From a virus, in the IMG/VR virus record IMGVR_UViG_3300032093_000295, positions 1 through 41,227 of that record: a DNA stretch of 41,227 nucleotides. The stretch is one strand, 5' to 3'. Below, one piece after another: positions 10,101 to 17,700 of this stretch. Positions within the stretch are counted from its first letter, which is position 1. Every line of letters starts with the position of its first letter. The notes under the pieces were generated by a model. It was not told the origin of the DNA and made no database searches. It worked only from the letters and a program-made list of their open reading frames with translations. Position numbers and translations under genes: made by a program.

Positions 10101-12164
10101 TTTGGGTCATATGCGGGGAATAGTAACACCACTGGATATAATAATAACTTCCTAGGTTGTTCTGTAGGATATGCAAACACTTCTGGGCACGATAATAATT
10201 TCTTTGGTGCTCTGGCCGGTAAATGTAATACTACTGGAAATTGGAATAACTTTTTAGGTGGTTGTGCGGGAGAATGTAATACTACAGGTTGTTTTAATAA
10301 CTTTTTTGGTTCTTGGGCGGGATTTTGCAATACCACAGGACAATATAATTCTTTCTTTGGAAATGGTGCCGGTAATTATAATCAAACTGGTTCATATAAC
10401 ACTTTCTTAGGAACTTATACAGGTCTTTCGGCATCAGCATCTTATAAAGTTGTTATTGGATCTGGTAAAAATTGGGGAAATAATTTTGATTCTCCAGACA
10501 TCACTAAAGATAATCAACTAGCGATTGGCATAAGAACATCATCTGCTCCTGCAGAATACTGGTTAGTAGGTAATGAAAACTTTAACATCGGTATTGGAAC
10601 CACAAATCCCACCACAAAACTTCAAGTAGGAGGAACCGTAACCGCCACGGCATTCGTTGGTGATGGTTCTGGACTCACCAATCTGCCTGCTGGACCTGCC
10701 GGAACATCAGACTTCGTAAGAACTAGTGCCGGTATTCATACACTAGGTAATGTTGGTGTAGGAACCACTAATCCAAAAGTAAAACTACAAATCAACGGAA
10801 CTCTAGGATTTGAAGTTTATAATGCTACTGGGATATATACTGGTACTAATATTCTAATTGGAGATATAACAACTGGTTCTAATCTACTTCCAGATTCAAG
10901 TGGATATGGGTTGAATAATATCTTTATGGGTATTGGTGCCGGTAATAGCACAACCACCGGGTATTATAACAACTTCTTTGGTGCTTTTACAGGACAATCC
11001 AACACCGTTGGATTTAGTAATAACTTCTTAGGTTATCGAGCAGGATACTCCAACACCGATGGAAGTTGTAATAATTTCTTAGGTTTTTATGCAGGATACT
11101 GCAGCACCGCAGGATATGATAATAACTTCTTTGGTCATAATGCAGGATTCTACAACACCACTGGAAGTTATAATAACTTCTTTGGTAAAAATGCAGGACT
11201 CTGCAACACCACTGGAAGTGATAATAACTTCTTAGGTAGGACTGCAGGATACTGCAACACTACTGGAAACAATAATATCTTTTTAGGTGTAGAAGCAGGA
11301 TATTTAAACACCACTGGAAGTAATAATAACTTCTTAGGTTATTTTGCAGGAAAATTGAACACCACTGGATGTCAGAATACTTATATTGGTCATCAGTCTG
11401 GAACTTATGCAGAAACTGGATGTTTCAATACTTTCTTAGGTTCTTACTCTGGAACAATTGTTTCTGCAGCATCCAGTATTATAGCAATTGGTCATGCTGC
11501 AGGATATAATGCATCCGTTGGAACAAGAAATACTTTCCTTGGTTCCTATAGTGGTATGAGTGTAGATGCTGGAAGTAATAGCATTTATATTGGTGGATTT
11601 AGTGGATTAGGAACTGGATCTTATAAGGTTGTAATTGGTGAGGGTGGAAATAAATGGGGCAATCCAAATACTGAGCTATTTGACACACCATATCCAAATA
11701 AAAATTTCCAATTAGCAGTTGGTGTAAGAACTGATGCTAATCCTTCCAAATATTGGTTAGTAGGTGATGAGAACTTTAACATCGGTATTGGAACCACAAA
11801 CCCATCCGAGAAACTATCAGTCACTGGAAATATTGCCCTGAATCAGACTACGGTTTATGGTTCGGTTCAGGCATCAACGGCATCCACAAGTGTAACTGGA
11901 ATTCATTCTGGTCTTTCTACTTCTGTTTATCGCTCAGTTGAATACACAATTCAGGCAACCAGTGGAACGAATTATCAGGCAATTAAGATTCTTGCCATTC
12001 ACGATGGAACAACCGCATATGATACTCAGTATGGTAACATATATAATACTGAGGTCGCAACATTTGATGTTGACATTTCGGCAGGAAATGTTAGACTGGT
12101 AGCAGCAGCATCATCAACTTCAACCACGAATTATACTGTCAACTTTATCGCAACTAAAATATAA
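7179..12164 (+). CDS. Giant tail-fibre-like protein with YadA-head-like 17-residue repeats (1661 aa)
   Basis: The N-terminus '[39 protein letters not shown]' resembles the attachment module of many phage fibres. GDGSGLTNL, '[20 protein letters not shown]' and GIGTTDP modules follow. There are three blocks of about 17-residue repeats (consensus NNFFGxxAGxxNTTGxx) at residues about 549-688, 866-1093 and 1246-1485. Each block is closed by a conserved cap reading [10 protein letters not shown] ... [19 protein letters not shown] ... [15 protein letters not shown]. Residues 373-543 hold a 91-residue tandem domain duplication. The C-terminal 80 residues, with [18 protein letters not shown], look like a terminal domain common in cyanophage fibres. 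The repeats resemble the left-handed beta-roll of YadA-type adhesin heads. Likely a long trimeric fibre or spike; the exact structural position is unknown. Confidence 0.85.
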   Translation: MPTQVQFRRGNEGQNNNFKGAAGEISINTDTNSVRVHNGITTGGFELARDDLSNVGNASISGILTATQFVGDGSGLTNLVATGVGVEIRDNISVVGTAATIDFGDNLVVSLAAGVATVTALNTSKWEASPSGIVTTSNVGIGTTDPQYALHVIGDVRITGILTIGNSSVTIDGNTNTINIGTGVTVYGNTGIVSASALYVNGANISNSSGYASTAGIATYATSSGIATYASTAGVSTTLTATSSVNTTGIITASKFVGDGSGVTGVIGVSTQWITTSAGIHTLGNVGVGTTNPKTRLEINGVLGFSTVNRNIRIGDNTTGTNLTTGSDNIFIGSGVGNSAITGYHNVSIGHQSGYLGVTTTTVGNTYGLHTPGVLVIPSQANQTYVLTNRSGNLSGTGFGITLYRNSFGSINSWSLNNGGSGFVAYERITIPGNLIGGSTPTNDITITVQTVSSTVVQSIFAPGVSVIQSQANQSYSLTNLSGNISGTGFGINITRNSLGEASWTFTSKGINFVENEVIAIPGTSVGGSSPSDDIKLLVVLDNFDSNRSTRIGYKAGYTFGGNKNNFFGAFAGYSNYSGNYNNFFGAYSGCNNTSGKQNTFIGKCSGYYNTTGNWNVIIGEEAGFCNTTGPENTIVGSWAGFYNTTGGYNSFFGSGSGHYNQTGCFNTFLGNYTGLSTSASYKVVIGSGEFWGNNFDSPDITKDKQLAIGVRTDANPAEYWLVGDENFNIGIGTITPTSKLQVGGTVTATAFVGDGSGLTGIVGTGSGVEVRDNGSVVGTASTIDFGDNLTVTFSAGIMTVTGPSPSGSGSDFVRTSAGIHTLGNVGVGTTNPRTALTVNGIISFSNTNVRIGGTDTGSKVTTSLNNVFIGVGAGNSISDAGAGGYNIFIGESAGGNATGGYDNIFMNDSAGFNNTTGSSNNFLGYYAGRYNTTGQFNNFLGLYAGRGNTTGSDNNFLGDRAGRDNTTGVSNNFFGSYAGNSNTTGYNNNFLGCSVGYANTSGHDNNFFGALAGKCNTTGNWNNFLGGCAGECNTTGCFNNFFGSWAGFCNTTGQYNSFFGNGAGNYNQTGSYNTFLGTYTGLSASASYKVVIGSGKNWGNNFDSPDITKDNQLAIGIRTSSAPAEYWLVGNENFNIGIGTTNPTTKLQVGGTVTATAFVGDGSGLTNLPAGPAGTSDFVRTSAGIHTLGNVGVGTTNPKVKLQINGTLGFEVYNATGIYTGTNILIGDITTGSNLLPDSSGYGLNNIFMGIGAGNSTTTGYYNNFFGAFTGQSNTVGFSNNFLGYRAGYSNTDGSCNNFLGFYAGYCSTAGYDNNFFGHNAGFYNTTGSYNNFFGKNAGLCNTTGSDNNFLGRTAGYCNTTGNNNIFLGVEAGYLNTTGSNNNFLGYFAGKLNTTGCQNTYIGHQSGTYAETGCFNTFLGSYSGTIVSAASSIIAIGHAAGYNASVGTRNTFLGSYSGMSVDAGSNSIYIGGFSGLGTGSYKVVIGEGGNKWGNPNTELFDTPYPNKNFQLAVGVRTDANPSKYWLVGDENFNIGIGTTNPSEKLSVTGNIALNQTTVYGSVQASTASTSVTGIHSGLSTSVYRSVEYTIQATSGTNYQAIKILAIHDGTTAYDTQYGNIYNTEVATFDVDISAGNVRLVAAASSTSTTNYTVNFIATKI
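8295..8808 (+). repeat. Tandem duplication of a ~91-residue domain inside the 1661-aa fibre
   Basis: Two copies start at 8295 and 8568, 273 bp apart in frame. Both begin GVxVIxSQANQxYxLTNxSGN and both end in an IPGxxxGGSxP strand. Related single copies appear in the 1752-, 495- and 2007-residue proteins of this window. Confidence 0.8.
8823..9240 (+). repeat. 17-residue (51-bp) beta-roll-like repeats, block A
   Basis: About seven units of [15 protein letters not shown] type, including units with NTTG cores, end at the cap module KVVIGSG. Edges are approximate because the terminal units are degenerate. Confidence 0.8.
9774..10455 (+). repeat. 17-residue (51-bp) beta-roll-like repeats, block B
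   Basis: This is the most regular block. The NNFLG/NNFFG core recurs every 51 bp (for example 9991 and 10042). Eight units carry NTTG and three carry NATG, NTSG or NQTG in the same region. Some units carry Cys before the NTTG (KCNTTG, ECNTTG, FCNTTG). Confidence 0.88.
10914..11631 (+). repeat. 17-residue (51-bp) beta-roll-like repeats, block C
   Basis: The same unit as in block B, with [24 protein letters not shown] and [13 protein letters not shown] variants. The final units, with a [21 protein letters not shown] string, come closest to the classical YadA head repeat. Confidence 0.85.
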
Positions 12165-12171
12165 TTAAACT

Positions 12172-13074
12172 ATGACTGAAAAAAATAAGATTAAGGGTGG
12201 ATTCTTTTCTGCCACCAATGAACCTAATGCCCCAAAAACATTCTACTTTATGGCAGGACTCCCAAGGTCGGGTAGCTCTGCTCTATCGGCAATTCTTAAT
12301 CAAAATCCTAGATTTTATTCTGGACCTTCCAGTCCCGTCCTTTCTACGATGTTTGCAATTGAGAATCATCTGCAGAATGATGAACTATTTTTTGGTTATC
12401 CAAAACCGCAACAAGCGGATATGATGATCTCTTCGGTTATTCATCAATTTTATAGTGATGTTGATAAACCCGTAGTATTTGATAAGAATCGTGCCTGGAC
12501 TGCACGAGTTCCTTATATTGAAGGATACGTTCGTCAACAGGCAAAGATTCTTGTTCCTGTTCGTGATATTGAAGAAATTCTAACTTCAATGATTATGATG
12601 ATTCGTCGTAATCCATATAAGGAAGGGCAACCAAGAATTAATTTTGTTGATGAGCAATTGGTTAAGCAAAATATTCCCATTAATGATGATAATCGTTGTG
12701 AATTTATTGCCGGTTCTCAGGGTATTCTTGGACAATCGCTCAATGCCGTGATGGAAGCATTCCGTCAGGAGTTTGGTGATAGACTTTATTTTGTTGAGTA
12801 TAAGGATCTTGTAAATACTCCAGAAGAAACTCTTCGTGGAATTTATGATTTTCTTGGTGAAGAATATTATGAACACACTTTTGATAATCTAGAAAATCAA
12901 AATCGGGAACGAGATATTATTACTTATGGTCTTTCCGATATGCACGAAGTTCGTCCGGAACTAAAGGCAACCTCACCAGATCCATCCGAAGTTCTTTCTA
13001 AGGAAATTTTAGAAAAATGTAAGGGTATGGATTTTTGGAGACAGAAACCATCCGGTCTAAATATTGTTAATTAA
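12172..13074 (+). CDS. Sulfotransferase family protein (300 aa)
   Basis: Predicted to transfer sulfate from PAPS to a hydroxyl group of a glycan, protein or small molecule. Residues 24-40 (FYFMAGLPRSGSSAL) match the 5'-phosphosulfate-binding loop of sulfotransferases, with the PRSGSS core at 31-36. Residues 125-141 (KILVPVRDIEEILTSM) match the 3'-phosphate-binding segment, with R131-D132 in the usual VRD context. Residues 206-240 (YFVEYKDLVNTPEETL...IYDFLGEE) match the late conserved region of the family. The length is normal and no signal peptide is visible, so it should act in the host cytoplasm. It starts 7 bases after the giant fibre gene and lies at the head of a four-gene cassette. The acceptor is unknown; virion glycans or host surface polysaccharide are possible. 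Confidence 0.85.
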   Translation: MTEKNKIKGGFFSATNEPNAPKTFYFMAGLPRSGSSALSAILNQNPRFYSGPSSPVLSTMFAIENHLQNDELFFGYPKPQQADMMISSVIHQFYSDVDKPVVFDKNRAWTARVPYIEGYVRQQAKILVPVRDIEEILTSMIMMIRRNPYKEGQPRINFVDEQLVKQNIPINDDNRCEFIAGSQGILGQSLNAVMEAFRQEFGDRLYFVEYKDLVNTPEETLRGIYDFLGEEYYEHTFDNLENQNRERDIITYGLSDMHEVRPELKATSPDPSEVLSKEILEKCKGMDFWRQKPSGLNIVN

Positions 13075-13080
13075 GGAGAT
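13073..13080 (+). promoter_or_regulatory. Strong Shine-Dalgarno sequence for the 87-aa gene
   Basis: AAGGAGAT overlaps the stop codon of the sulfotransferase gene and sits 5 bases before the ATG at 13086. It is one of the best ribosome-binding sites in the window and implies high or independent translation of the small downstream gene. Confidence 0.7.
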
Positions 13081-13085
13081 TAAAA

Positions 13086-13349
13086 ATGCCACGTCCAGTA
13101 AGAGAAGAACTCACCGAAGCTCAACAGGCAGCAAAGCATCTTGAGGCAATGGGTCACAGCGTAGATCTCATTCTTCGCCTTGTTGCAGAAGATGTTCATT
13201 CGGATGAAATTCACGCAACAATTAAGAGAAATACCGACCATCTTGCTCTGATGCTTGGAAAAGGAATTATTACAAATTCAGGAGCAGATTTGACTAGTTT
13301 TCAAGAAGCAGTATCTGATGGTGAAGCATTTATTGCACAACCTGTATAA
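13086..13349 (+). CDS. Small acidic hypothetical protein (87 aa)
   Basis: Starts MPRPVREELTEAQQAAKHLE and is probably mostly alpha-helical up to residue 60, with an acidic charge and many Glu, Asp and His residues. No family is recognised. It has no membrane segment or signal peptide. The start is fixed by the strong AAGGAGAT site. It lies between the sulfotransferase and a 135-aa coil-like protein, in the same direction and with only short gaps. It could be a small structural or accessory virion protein; this is position only. Confidence 0.7.
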   Translation: MPRPVREELTEAQQAAKHLEAMGHSVDLILRLVAEDVHSDEIHATIKRNTDHLALMLGKGIITNSGADLTSFQEAVSDGEAFIAQPV

Positions 13350-13354
13350 TATAA

Positions 13355-13762
13355 ATGAAAAGTATAAATTCTAAACCAATCAAAATTAAAATAGAAACAA
13401 TGCTAGATAGACTTTCTAGAGTTAATGTTGAAACTCTTAGTCCAGAAGAACTTACAAGATATGAAAATTTAGTTAATGATTTGCAGATTAAATTGCAAGA
13501 TGTTAATATTATTGATGGTGTAGAATCTGAAATTAGAAAAACTACGATAGCAACTAAAAAAATTGAAACTGCAAATGATACTGCTAATGAAATTGTTCAA
13601 TTAATTTCTTCTAGTGATCCAAATACTAACCAAAAAATAACTAAAGGAGTTAGATATATAGAACACGTTCTTGCCGATAGCACAGTTCTTGAATTAAATC
13701 AAGATTTATCTAACTTATCTCAGGTTGTTTCCGACGCAAATCAATACCTTTCAACACTTTAA
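13355..13762 (+). CDS. Hypothetical helical protein (135 aa)
   Basis: Begins MKSINSKPIKIKIETMLDRL five bases after the previous stop. An internal ATG (codon 16, at 13400) is an alternative start, because no clear ribosome-binding site precedes the first. The composition (LSPEELTRYENLVNDLQIKLQ, ETANDTANEIVQ) suggests long amphipathic helices and perhaps a coiled coil. There are no catalytic motifs. It belongs to the sulfotransferase-to-glycosyltransferase cassette. The function is unknown. Confidence 0.7.
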   Translation: MKSINSKPIKIKIETMLDRLSRVNVETLSPEELTRYENLVNDLQIKLQDVNIIDGVESEIRKTTIATKKIETANDTANEIVQLISSSDPNTNQKITKGVRYIEHVLADSTVLELNQDLSNLSQVVSDANQYLSTL

Positions 13763-13780
13763 TATTAAAAACTTTACATT

Positions 13781-14686
13781 ATGAAAGAATCTTATAGTAT
13801 TTTCCACGTTCAAGGTGGTCTTGGAAAGCACATTGCCGCCACTGCAGTTGCAAAGTGTATTAAGAACAATTATCCTGATAGAAAACTCATCGTAGTTTGC
13901 GTCTATCAGGATGTTTTTATTAACTTACCATTTGTCGATAGAGTTTATCAACTGGGAAATACTAGTTATTTCTACCAAAATTATGTGGAAAATAAGGACT
14001 CTCTTATTTTTCATAATGAACCTTATTTCACAACCGATCATATTCATAAGAAACTTCCACTGATTCAAACTTGGTGCAAGATGTACCAACTTGAATATAA
14101 GGGAGAAACTCCTGAAGTCATTTTCAATGCTCTGCAAAGAAAAATTTCTAAGGATGTATGGGTCAAAAATAACAAACCAGTAATGGTTATTCACACAAAT
14201 GGTGGATTGATTTCACCAGATGCAAAACCTTATATGTGGGCACGAGATATGCCCTTTGATATTGCTCAACAGATTGTAGATAAGTATCACAAAAAATATA
14301 CAATTTATCAGGCAACCAAAAAGAATTCTGAGAAATTAGTCAATGCAATTCCAGTTCAATGGGATGAAACAACTCAATTATCCACAATGGAATACCTGAG
14401 TCTGATTATTCACAGCAAGAAGAGAATTCTAATTGACAGCTGCCTACAACACGCTGCAGCAGCACTAGAACTTCCTTCAGTGGTACTATGGAATGGAACA
14501 AGTCCAAAGGTCTTTGGGTACGATATTCACAATAATATTGAAACTGAAAAACCTCATAATTTTAAACTTCCCGGAAGTTATTTGTTTGATTTTGATTTTA
14601 TGGGAGCAGAACACGAATACCCATTCAATGAAAGAGAAGACATCTTTGATATTGACCAAATTATAGAGGCAATTGAAAATCAATGA
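13781..14686 (+). CDS. Glycosyltransferase family 9-like (heptosyltransferase-like) protein (301 aa)
   Basis: Predicted GT-B glycosyltransferase. The N-terminus FHVQGGLGKHIAATAVA (8-24) resembles the Rossmann-like opening of ADP-heptose:LPS transferases, a glycine loop followed by a helix. Residues 215-246 (RILIDSCLQHAAAALELP then VVLWNGTSP) match the family's donor-site signature 'IxxDSGxxHLAAALGxPVVxLFGPTSP'. The central part is divergent, so the sugar donor cannot be read from the sequence. It has no signal peptide and would act in the host cytoplasm. It is the last gene before a strong terminator and shares a block with a sulfotransferase, which suggests synthesis or decoration of a glycan. 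The target could be the phage fibres or the host envelope. Confidence 0.75.
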   Translation: MKESYSIFHVQGGLGKHIAATAVAKCIKNNYPDRKLIVVCVYQDVFINLPFVDRVYQLGNTSYFYQNYVENKDSLIFHNEPYFTTDHIHKKLPLIQTWCKMYQLEYKGETPEVIFNALQRKISKDVWVKNNKPVMVIHTNGGLISPDAKPYMWARDMPFDIAQQIVDKYHKKYTIYQATKKNSEKLVNAIPVQWDETTQLSTMEYLSLIIHSKKRILIDSCLQHAAAALELPSVVLWNGTSPKVFGYDIHNNIETEKPHNFKLPGSYLFDFDFMGAEHEYPFNEREDIFDIDQIIEAIENQ

Positions 14687-14688
14687 AC

Positions 14689-14713
14689 AAAACCTGCTTC
14701 GGCAGGTTTTTTT
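14689..14713 (+). terminator. Rho-independent terminator with UUCG tetraloop
   Basis: The stem AACCTGC (14691-14697) pairs with GCAGGTT (14702-14708) around the loop TTCG, closed by a C-G pair as in very stable UUCG tetraloops. Flanking A and T bases extend the stem, and the T-run reaches 14713. It starts 3 bases after the glycosyltransferase stop and should end transcription of the 12172-14686 cassette and anything reading through from upstream. Confidence 0.93.
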
Positions 14714-14720
14714 ATAAATA
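14713..14720 (+). promoter_or_regulatory. Late promoter TATAAATA
   Basis: An exact TATAAATA octamer whose first base is the last T of the upstream terminator. It would restart transcription for the 1752-aa fibre gene at 14750, 29 bases after the octamer. Confidence 0.8.
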
Positions 14721-14749
14721 CCTGAAAGCTAGTAGGGGATATTGGAACC

Positions 14750-17700
14750 TTGGCTAATCAGAATTTTAGAGTTAAGAACGGATTAGAAGTCGGAAATATA
14801 AAAATTGATGCAGGGTCGGGAATTATAACTGCGACTAAATTTGTCGGAGACGGTTCAAGTCTTACTAATCTACCCTCTGGAGGCGGTGGAACCTCTGATT
14901 TTGTAAGAACTAGTTCTGGCATTCATACACTTGGTAATGTTGGCGTCGGAACCACATCTGTTACTTCAGTATTAAATATTTCATCCCCTGCAATTGGGGA
15001 TACTTCAAATTATGTTGTAACTTATGGAAGTTTTGATCATTATGCCTGGGGTGGAATTGGAACTTTCTCAGCAAAGCATTTTGATTTTACAACAGATGGA
15101 AATAATAATACTTATGTTGTAGGAGGTCTTTATAGTGATTATGAGGACTATAACCAAAACCCACTCTATCCATATAGACCTTTTATAGTTAAAATAAATT
15201 CATCTCGCCAATTAGTATGGGACGTTTCTCTATCTTCTACAACACCTGATTATAATAAGTCTTCTGAAGTTTGTGGTATTTGTAGTGCTACAAATGGTGA
15301 TGTTATAGTGGCTATGAAGTCCTATAGATATACAAATCCAGTATATTCTGAAGAAGGATTAAGTCAGTTATCATTTGTCAAAATTAATACTTCCGGAACA
15401 ATACAGTGGCAAACAACAATTAATAATATTCAATTAAATGCTAATGAACTTAGAACCCCAACATATGATGTAGCGAATAGAAAAATATTCTTAAACACAG
15501 ATTCAAGTGGTAATATATATGCTTCAGGTAAATCTGCGGCCGCTCCATTTATCATTAAATTAGATTCTTCTGGAAGTGTATCATTTAGTAAAATATTATA
15601 TAATACAAATGGACCAAAACAATTTGTACTAAAGAATGGCAGCCTATATTGGTTTGGGCAAGTCACTAGTTCTGGAACAAAACTAAGAATTGTTAAATTT
15701 GATTTGAATGGTGATATTGTTTGGGATAGGTGGTTTAATACTAGAACTGCTTTTGGATATAATAGCGACAGCCTAGGTTATACCAAATTTAATATTGATG
15801 ACAGTGAAAACATTTATTTCTTCACAAGAACTCTAGATTGGGACTCTTTTGCACCATTCCCAAATCCGAGTTATGATGGATATGGAATAGGGTATCTGGT
15901 TGAAAAATATAATTCTAACCTCGAATTTCAGTGGTCCAAAAAAATTAATGCCACTGTTACTGGTGGCGACGGCACCAGCGAAATTTTTTATGGAATACCC
16001 GGTGCTATTGAAATTGATTCAAATCAAAATGTGTATGTAATTGCGCCCAATAATAATGAAAGATCCAGACATCCTTTTGGTTATGATATCTTTAAGTTAG
16101 ATTCTTCTGGATCATATGTTTGGAAGAGATTCTTAAGTACTCCAGGATTATCTTATGAGACTGATAATAATAACAATGAAACTGATTCAGTATTAATTTC
16201 AAAAATAGAAATTAAAGGAAATTATTTAAAATTTGTTGGAGACGTTAGAACTCCCAATGTATCCAAAGATATTCTTGGTGGGGATAGTAATTTCAATAGA
16301 GAAACTAATCCACAAACAGACTGGATTGAAAAATATAATAGTGACACTATATCGACTTTAGTTGCTAATTTAAATATAAATGGTGATAACATAGGATTAT
16401 ATGGGTCTTATTCTGTTGAAGATTTAGAAATAACAAGACTTCATGAGTATGCAAATTTCACTACTCGTGATAGATCTTCATTAGTTGTTCTTGATGTTGT
16501 AAATTCTAGTGGTGTATCTACTAATTTCTATCCTCTAGTTAGTAATGTTGGTATAGGAACAACCGTTGGTGTTTCTACATTTACTACCGGTTCAATTGGA
16601 CTTAGTACTACAACGTTAAAGGATATAAATGGGGGGTCAACATTTGCACAATATGAAAATTATCCTCACCTAAAATCAGATACTAGAAAATTATTTGATC
16701 TTACTATTTCAGGAACAACTAAATTATCAAAATTAATAGTTAGAGATATTGAATTCAGCTCAAGCGGACAATCTTTGCATACTATCGCAATTGGATATTC
16801 TTCAGGATTCTATAAGAATACTTCTGGTCGGGGTGCAGAAACAGATTATGGTGCGTGTTATAATACATTTATCGGAGCATATACAACACCTGGTCTTGAA
16901 AGCTATAATCCAATTAAATTCAATAATTTTATAGGATACAGATCTGGCAATTATATGTCTCAATCGTGTTATAATAATTTTATAGGAGCATTTACCGGAT
17001 ATTATAGTGGTGGATGCTATAATAATTTCTTTGGAAATTGTGCAGGATCTTTTACTAGTGGATCATCTAGAAATGTTTTTATAGGATGTCGTGCAGGATC
17101 CTTTATGACGTTTTCCAATAATTCTGTTGCTATTGGAGCAGCGGCTGGTGGATGGGGCGGTGGATATGGTGCGTGGAGCAATATATTCATCGGATCCTAT
17201 GCCGGAGCTAAAACTCCAGACAATATGTGTTATTATGGATATAATGACGGTAATATTTTTATCGGTGGTGGTGCAGGGTGTCGATCCGCAGGAAACTATA
17301 ATATTTTCTTTGGTGCGTATGCCGGAGCTTATAATGTAACCGGAGCTATTAATAATTTCATTGGATATCACGCTGGTGAATTCAATCAAACCGGAAATTA
17401 TAACAATTTCTTTGGATGTTGCCCTGGACCAAATAATACTACAGGAAGTTATAATAATTTCTACGGAAATATTTCTGGATTCTGTAACACTACAGGATGT
17501 TACAATAATTTCTTTGGTAACCAGGCAGGATACGGAAATACATCTGGATGTGGTAATAATTATTTTGGAGAACAATCTGGAGCGTGCAATACCACAGGAT
17601 CCTATAACAATTTCTACGGAACTTCATCTGGATATTGTAACACGACTGGAACTCGTAATAATTACTTTGGTAGTTTTTCTGGAAATTCTACTGAAGCATC

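Noticed and set aside
9774-10455. CRISPR-like array
   Set aside because: The 51-bp periodicity is continuous coding sequence with gradual divergence. There are no constant repeats with unrelated spacers and no cas gene in the window.
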